64,000 nucleotides of DNA from Alphaproteobacteria bacterium. Its GTDB lineage: Bacteria; Pseudomonadota; Alphaproteobacteria; Micavibrionales; UBA2020. Below, piece by piece: positions 60,964-64,000 of the stretch (positions within the stretch are counted from its first letter, which is position 1; the number at the start of each line of letters is the position of its first letter). The notes under the pieces were generated by a model. That model made no database searches. It worked only from the letters and a program-made list of their open reading frames with translations, and was not told the origin of the DNA. The stretch spans positions 124,001-188,000 of the forward strand of contig JAEUKT010000003.1 in assembly GCA_016794125.1 (NCBI GenBank), given 5' to 3'. A program made the translations under genes and the position numbers.

Positions 60964-62010
60964 ATGAAATTCCTCGACGAAGCGAAAATCTACCTCGAAA
61001 GCGGCAAGGGCGGCCCCGGCGCTATCGCCTTCCGCCGCGAGAAATTCGTCGATATGGGCGGCCCCGACGGCGGCAATGGCGGGCGCGGCGGCGACATCTA
61101 TTTCGAGGCGCTCGACAACCTCAACACCCTCATCGATTTCCGCTATACCCAGCATTTCCGCGCTGGCGCGGGGCAAAACGGCGGCGGTGACAACTGCTCC
61201 GGCAAGAGCGGCAACGATATCGTCGTGAAGGTGCCGGTCGGCACCGTCATCCTCGACGAGGACAAGGAAACCGAGCTGCTCGACATGACCATCCCCGGCC
61301 AGCGCGTGCTGTTCCTGAAGGGCGGCGACGGCGGTTTCGGCAACGCACATTTCAAGTCCTCCACCAACCGCGCCCCGCGCAAATCCACCCCCGGCTGGCC
61401 CGGCGAGGAACGCGCCGTCTGGCTGCGCCTGAAGCTGATCGCCGATGCCGGCATCGTCGGTCTGCCAAATGCGGGCAAATCGACCTTCCTGTCGGTCGTG
61501 ACGCGCGCCAAGCCTAAAATTGCCGATTACCCCTTCACCACCCTCGCCCCGAACCTTGGTGTCGTGCGCACGCATGACAAGGAATTCGTGCTGGCCGATA
61601 TTCCCGGCCTGATCGAGGGCGCGTCCGAAGGTGTCGGCCTTGGCACCCGTTTCCTCGGCCACGTTGAGCGCACCGGCGCGCTGCTCCACCTGATCGACGC
61701 GACGCAGGACGACATCGTGGGCGCGTATAAAACCATCCGTGCGGAACTGAAGGCCTATGGCCACGGCCTTGCCAAAAAGCCCGAAATCATCGCGCTGAAC
61801 AAGATCGATGCCCTCGGCCCCGAACTGGCCGAAGACCAGCGTGATATCCTGTCCAAGGCCATCCGCAAGAAAGTCCACCTGATTTCCGCCGTCGCCAAGG
61901 ACGGCACCGAAACGGTGCTGGCCGAGATGTTCAAACACATCGAAAAATCCCGCGCCGCCCGCAAAGCAGCCATGCCCGTCGTGCAGGATGTCGTTTACGA
62001 CGACGAGTGA
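60964..62010 (+). CDS. obgE: Obg-family GTPase
   Basis: A 348-residue GTPase involved in late 50S assembly and stress control. The Gly-rich Obg fold runs to about 158 ([40 protein letters not shown]). The G domain has G1 [10 protein letters not shown]3 [20 protein letters not shown] and G4 LNKID. No long C-terminal extension is present. It is the last gene of the rplU cluster. Confidence 0.97.
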   Translation: MKFLDEAKIYLESGKGGPGAIAFRREKFVDMGGPDGGNGGRGGDIYFEALDNLNTLIDFRYTQHFRAGAGQNGGGDNCSGKSGNDIVVKVPVGTVILDEDKETELLDMTIPGQRVLFLKGGDGGFGNAHFKSSTNRAPRKSTPGWPGEERAVWLRLKLIADAGIVGLPNAGKSTFLSVVTRAKPKIADYPFTTLAPNLGVVRTHDKEFVLADIPGLIEGASEGVGLGTRFLGHVERTGALLHLIDATQDDIVGAYKTIRAELKAYGHGLAKKPEIIALNKIDALGPELAEDQRDILSKAIRKKVHLISAVAKDGTETVLAEMFKHIEKSRAARKAAMPVVQDVVYDDE

Positions 62011-62319
62011 CCGCAGCGCGGCTTGCGGCTGCCCGATATTCCCGAAGACCGAGAGAAGAAGGATGAAAGCGGCGATCAGCTGATTTTTTATCTTTTTTCT
62101 GTTCATCTTTAGCCTCCTTTCATCCTTATCATCATTTCACAGAATTACAATTTAGTCAATAACAAATTGCGTATATCGCATTTTACAAAATCTACCCAAA
62201 CACTTACCTATCGACTATGGCAACCGCCCTCGCCGCCGCCGAAAAATCGCCTATCTTTCAAAAAGCGGCTTTGTTAAAATTGCAAAGCATTGAATTTTCA
62301 TGGGTTCAGGGGTGTTTTG
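62011..62319. other. Intergenic region with an antisense signal-peptide start
   Basis: No convincing plus-strand gene. On the minus strand there is an unusually complete gene start at 62106: TTGACT about 50 bases upstream, AGGAGG six bases before the ATG, and a predicted signal peptide. The frame then runs antisense through obgE. The rest is AT-rich, with a TGCG/CGCA inverted repeat near 62170. It also holds the promoter region for the acyl carrier gene. Confidence 0.45.
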
Positions 62320-62553
62320 ATGGCCGATGCGTTGATCGAATTGTTTGCGGACGTGCTGCAGGTCGAAGCGGGCGCGCTGAATGACAACAGCTCCCCCGAT
62401 TCAGTCCGCCAATGGGACAGTCTGGCCGCCATGCATCTGGTCGCGGCGATCGAGGACAAGTTCAAGATCCAGCTGTCCACCAAGGAAATCATGAAAATGT
62501 CGTCCATCGGCCTTGCACGGAAAACGCTGCAGGACAAGAACGTCAAGGTTTGA
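62320..62553 (+). CDS. Acyl carrier protein
   Basis: A 77-residue carrier. The phosphopantetheine site is Ser34 in RQWDSLAAMHLVAAIEDKF, preceded by an acidic helix (IELFADVLQVEAGALNDNSS) and followed by the typical recognition helix. It is not the fatty-acid AcpP (no D-S-L-D context) but a dedicated carrier. CAGGGGTG precedes ATG 62320; an upstream ATG at 62290 is rejected. It is seven bases from the FkbH-like gene, so the two work together, probably as carrier and loading enzyme. Confidence 0.88.
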   Translation: MADALIELFADVLQVEAGALNDNSSPDSVRQWDSLAAMHLVAAIEDKFKIQLSTKEIMKMSSIGLARKTLQDKNVKV

Positions 62554-62560
62554 CCGCGCG

Positions 62561-64000
62561 ATGACCGCACCCGACCCCAAAACGGCATGGCGGCAATACC
62601 AGAAACAGGCAGGCGTAGCGGATATCACCGTCGGCCTCGCCGCCTCCTTCACCGTTGATCCGCTCGAGCCGTATCTCGGCGCGCATCTGCTGGCCAAAAA
62701 CCTGAAGCCCGAATTTTCGCAGGCGCCGTTCAACCAGCTGCAGCAACTCTGTCTTAATCACAAACACGCCGTCGGCGACCCCGATGTCATCGTCATGCTA
62801 TGGCGCATCGAGGATTTGTTCGGCGCAAAACTGGCCGCGACGCTCGATAGCGCCGATGCCCTGCCCGCGCTGCTGGATGATATCCGCCAGTTTGCCGCAT
62901 CGGTCGCACAGCTGCGCCGCAATTTTTCCGGTACGCTGGTATTATCAACGCCACCCTTCCCGTCCATGCCCGGTTTCGACGCGCTGGAGCTTACATCGCC
63001 CGCAATGCAGGTGTACACCGCCGCCGCACAGGCATGGGCGCAGGAAGCGGCAAAGATCGACCGCCTGCGCATGCTGGATTTACAGGCCTTGATGACCGAA
63101 CACGGCGCGCGCAATGCAAATGACGCGCGCAAATGGCAGCTTTACCGCCAGCCTTATACCGAAACATTCTGGCAGGCCATCGGCACGCAGGCAGGCCGCA
63201 TCATCGCCGCCGAAAAGATTGCCGCGAAAAAATGCGTCGTGCTGGATCTCGACAACACCCTCTGGGGTGGTGTGATCGGCGAAGATGGCTTGGGCGGGAT
63301 TGCGCTGGGCGATGAATTTCCCGGCCGCGCTTTCCGCGATTTCCAGCGTTACCTGATGCATCTGAAATCACGGGGCGTGATGCTGGCTGTGGCGTCCAAA
63401 AATAATCCTGAAGACGCCTATGAAGTATTCGACAGGCATGACGCGATGGTTTTATCGCGCCGCGATGTCGTCGCTTTTGAAATCAACTGGGAATCAAAAG
63501 TCGACAGCATCAAGCGCATCGCCGCGAAACTGAATATCGGCCTCGACGCGCTGGTTTTCGTCGATGACAACCCGAAAGAAATCGGCGAGGTGCAGGAACG
63601 CCTGCCGGCCGTTACCTGCATCCTTGTGCCAGAAGAACTCGCCGATCTGCCCGCCCTGCTGTCCCGCACCGACCTGTTCGATACGCTGCAAGTGACCGAC
63701 GAAGACCGCAAGCGCACCGAAATGATCGCCGCCGACCAGCAGCGCAGCGCTGTGCAGGAAACGACGTCGGAAGAAGATTTCCGCAAATCGCTGCAATTGA
63801 AGATCGACATTTTCGCCGCCGAAAAACAACACCTTGCCCGCATCACCCAACTGGTGAACAAAACCAACCAGTTCAATCTGACCACCATCCGCCGCACGCA
63901 GGACGAAATTGAAAAGCTGGCGGCATCGCCGGACGCACTTGTGCTAGGCATGAATATCGCCGACAAATACGGCGATTACGGGTTGGTCGGCGTGGCTATC
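62561..64000 (+). CDS. FkbH-like HAD-IIIC domain protein (3' end beyond the window)
   Basis: The first 480 residues of a longer protein, open to the right edge. The first 200 residues are an SGNH-like N-terminal domain seen in FkbH relatives. The HAD-IIIC domain starts with KKCVVLDLDNTLWGGVIGED (Asp229 and Asp231), then LHLKSRGVMLAVASKNNPED and DALVFVDDNPKEIGEVQERL. A linker leads to the start of an acetyltransferase-like fold (LARITQLVNKTNQFNLTTIR). FkbH enzymes load glyceryl or similar groups from a phosphorylated donor onto an acyl carrier. The carrier gene lies just upstream. What is made depends on the genes beyond the window. Confidence 0.85.
   Translation, partial: MTAPDPKTAWRQYQKQAGVADITVGLAASFTVDPLEPYLGAHLLAKNLKPEFSQAPFNQLQQLCLNHKHAVGDPDVIVMLWRIEDLFGAKLAATLDSADALPALLDDIRQFAASVAQLRRNFSGTLVLSTPPFPSMPGFDALELTSPAMQVYTAAAQAWAQEAAKIDRLRMLDLQALMTEHGARNANDARKWQLYRQPYTETFWQAIGTQAGRIIAAEKIAAKKCVVLDLDNTLWGGVIGEDGLGGIALGDEFPGRAFRDFQRYLMHLKSRGVMLAVASKNNPEDAYEVFDRHDAMVLSRRDVVAFEINWESKVDSIKRIAAKLNIGLDALVFVDDNPKEIGEVQERLPAVTCILVPEELADLPALLSRTDLFDTLQVTDEDRKRTEMIAADQQRSAVQETTSEEDFRKSLQLKIDIFAAEKQHLARITQLVNKTNQFNLTTIRRTQDEIEKLAASPDALVLGMNIADKYGDYGLVGVAI

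Noticed and set aside
60667-62106. The full 479-codon antisense frame over rpmA and obgE as a protein
   Set aside because: Only its start looks gene-like. The rest mirrors obgE codons, so I report the start as a finding and not the whole frame as a gene.

Overview
The window looks like chromosome from an alphaproteobacterium with moderately high GC. The order lexA, comEC, gltX, gltA matches that class, an SOS box of the alphaproteobacterial type (two GAAC half-sites 7 bases apart) lies in front of lexA, and the tatD-PhnP-like-metG-holB-tmk-dacA-rlpA cluster also fits. A Micavibrio-like or rhodospirillalean relative is possible, but I cannot fix the genus from sequence alone. Most of the window is core chromosome, densely packed, with many ATGA or TAATG stop/start overlaps that mark operons.

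Layout. 1-2633 (minus): START-domain RatA/Coq10 protein (cut by the edge), TPR-glycosyltransferase-like protein and YibQ-type polysaccharide deacetylase, translationally coupled. 2739-3905: SOS box, lexA and a His-tailed DUF2061 membrane protein. 3926-7788: small coiled-coil protein, comEC, and gltX on the opposite strand. 7863-9739: two unknown Gly/Ala-rich membrane proteins. 9746-14839 (minus): cytochrome P460-like protein, Sel1 protein, TPR-methyltransferase, diguanylate cyclase and a TrpF-like TIM-barrel protein. 15040-21462: a two-module lytic transglycosylase, fadE, PH-domain protein and gltA. 21495-25080 (minus): an MsbA-like exporter coupled to an alpha/beta hydrolase and a queuosine-salvage enzyme. 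25200-31015: patatin, AT-rich Sel1 protein, HAD and HIT hydrolases, a secreted unknown and a metallo-beta-lactamase-fold protein. 31034-32505: an AT-rich accessory pair with its own promoter and inverted-repeat operator. 32522-36036: greB and pepN. 36037-44447 (minus): housekeeping and cell-wall cluster. 44557-48244: tRNA-Ser followed by a foreign-looking segment (P-type ATPase, b561-type cytochrome) that ends in an imperfect copy of the tRNA 3' end. 48316-55075: Sel1 and ankyrin proteins, a Phd/MazF toxin-antitoxin pair, glyoxalase-fold protein, Cys-rich secreted protein, DMT transporter, a pseudo-esterase and rlmN. 55206-62010: anchored unknown protein, bcp, a candidate small RNA, Sel1 protein, response regulator, sensor kinase, rplU-rpmA-obgE. 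62320-64000: acyl carrier protein and an FkbH-like HAD protein, the start of a biosynthetic locus that runs off the window.

The best candidates for something undescribed are the two-gene cassette at 31103-32505 (a winged-helix protein plus a HEPN-like/winged-helix protein behind a symmetric operator) and the tRNA-Ser-bounded segment at 44647-48244. Other points of interest are a lytic transglycosylase with a decayed second catalytic module, a hydrophobic insertion in FadE, an esterase relative that lacks its catalytic residues, a candidate small RNA at 56640-56775, and a well-formed antisense start (Shine-Dalgarno plus signal peptide) at the end of obgE.
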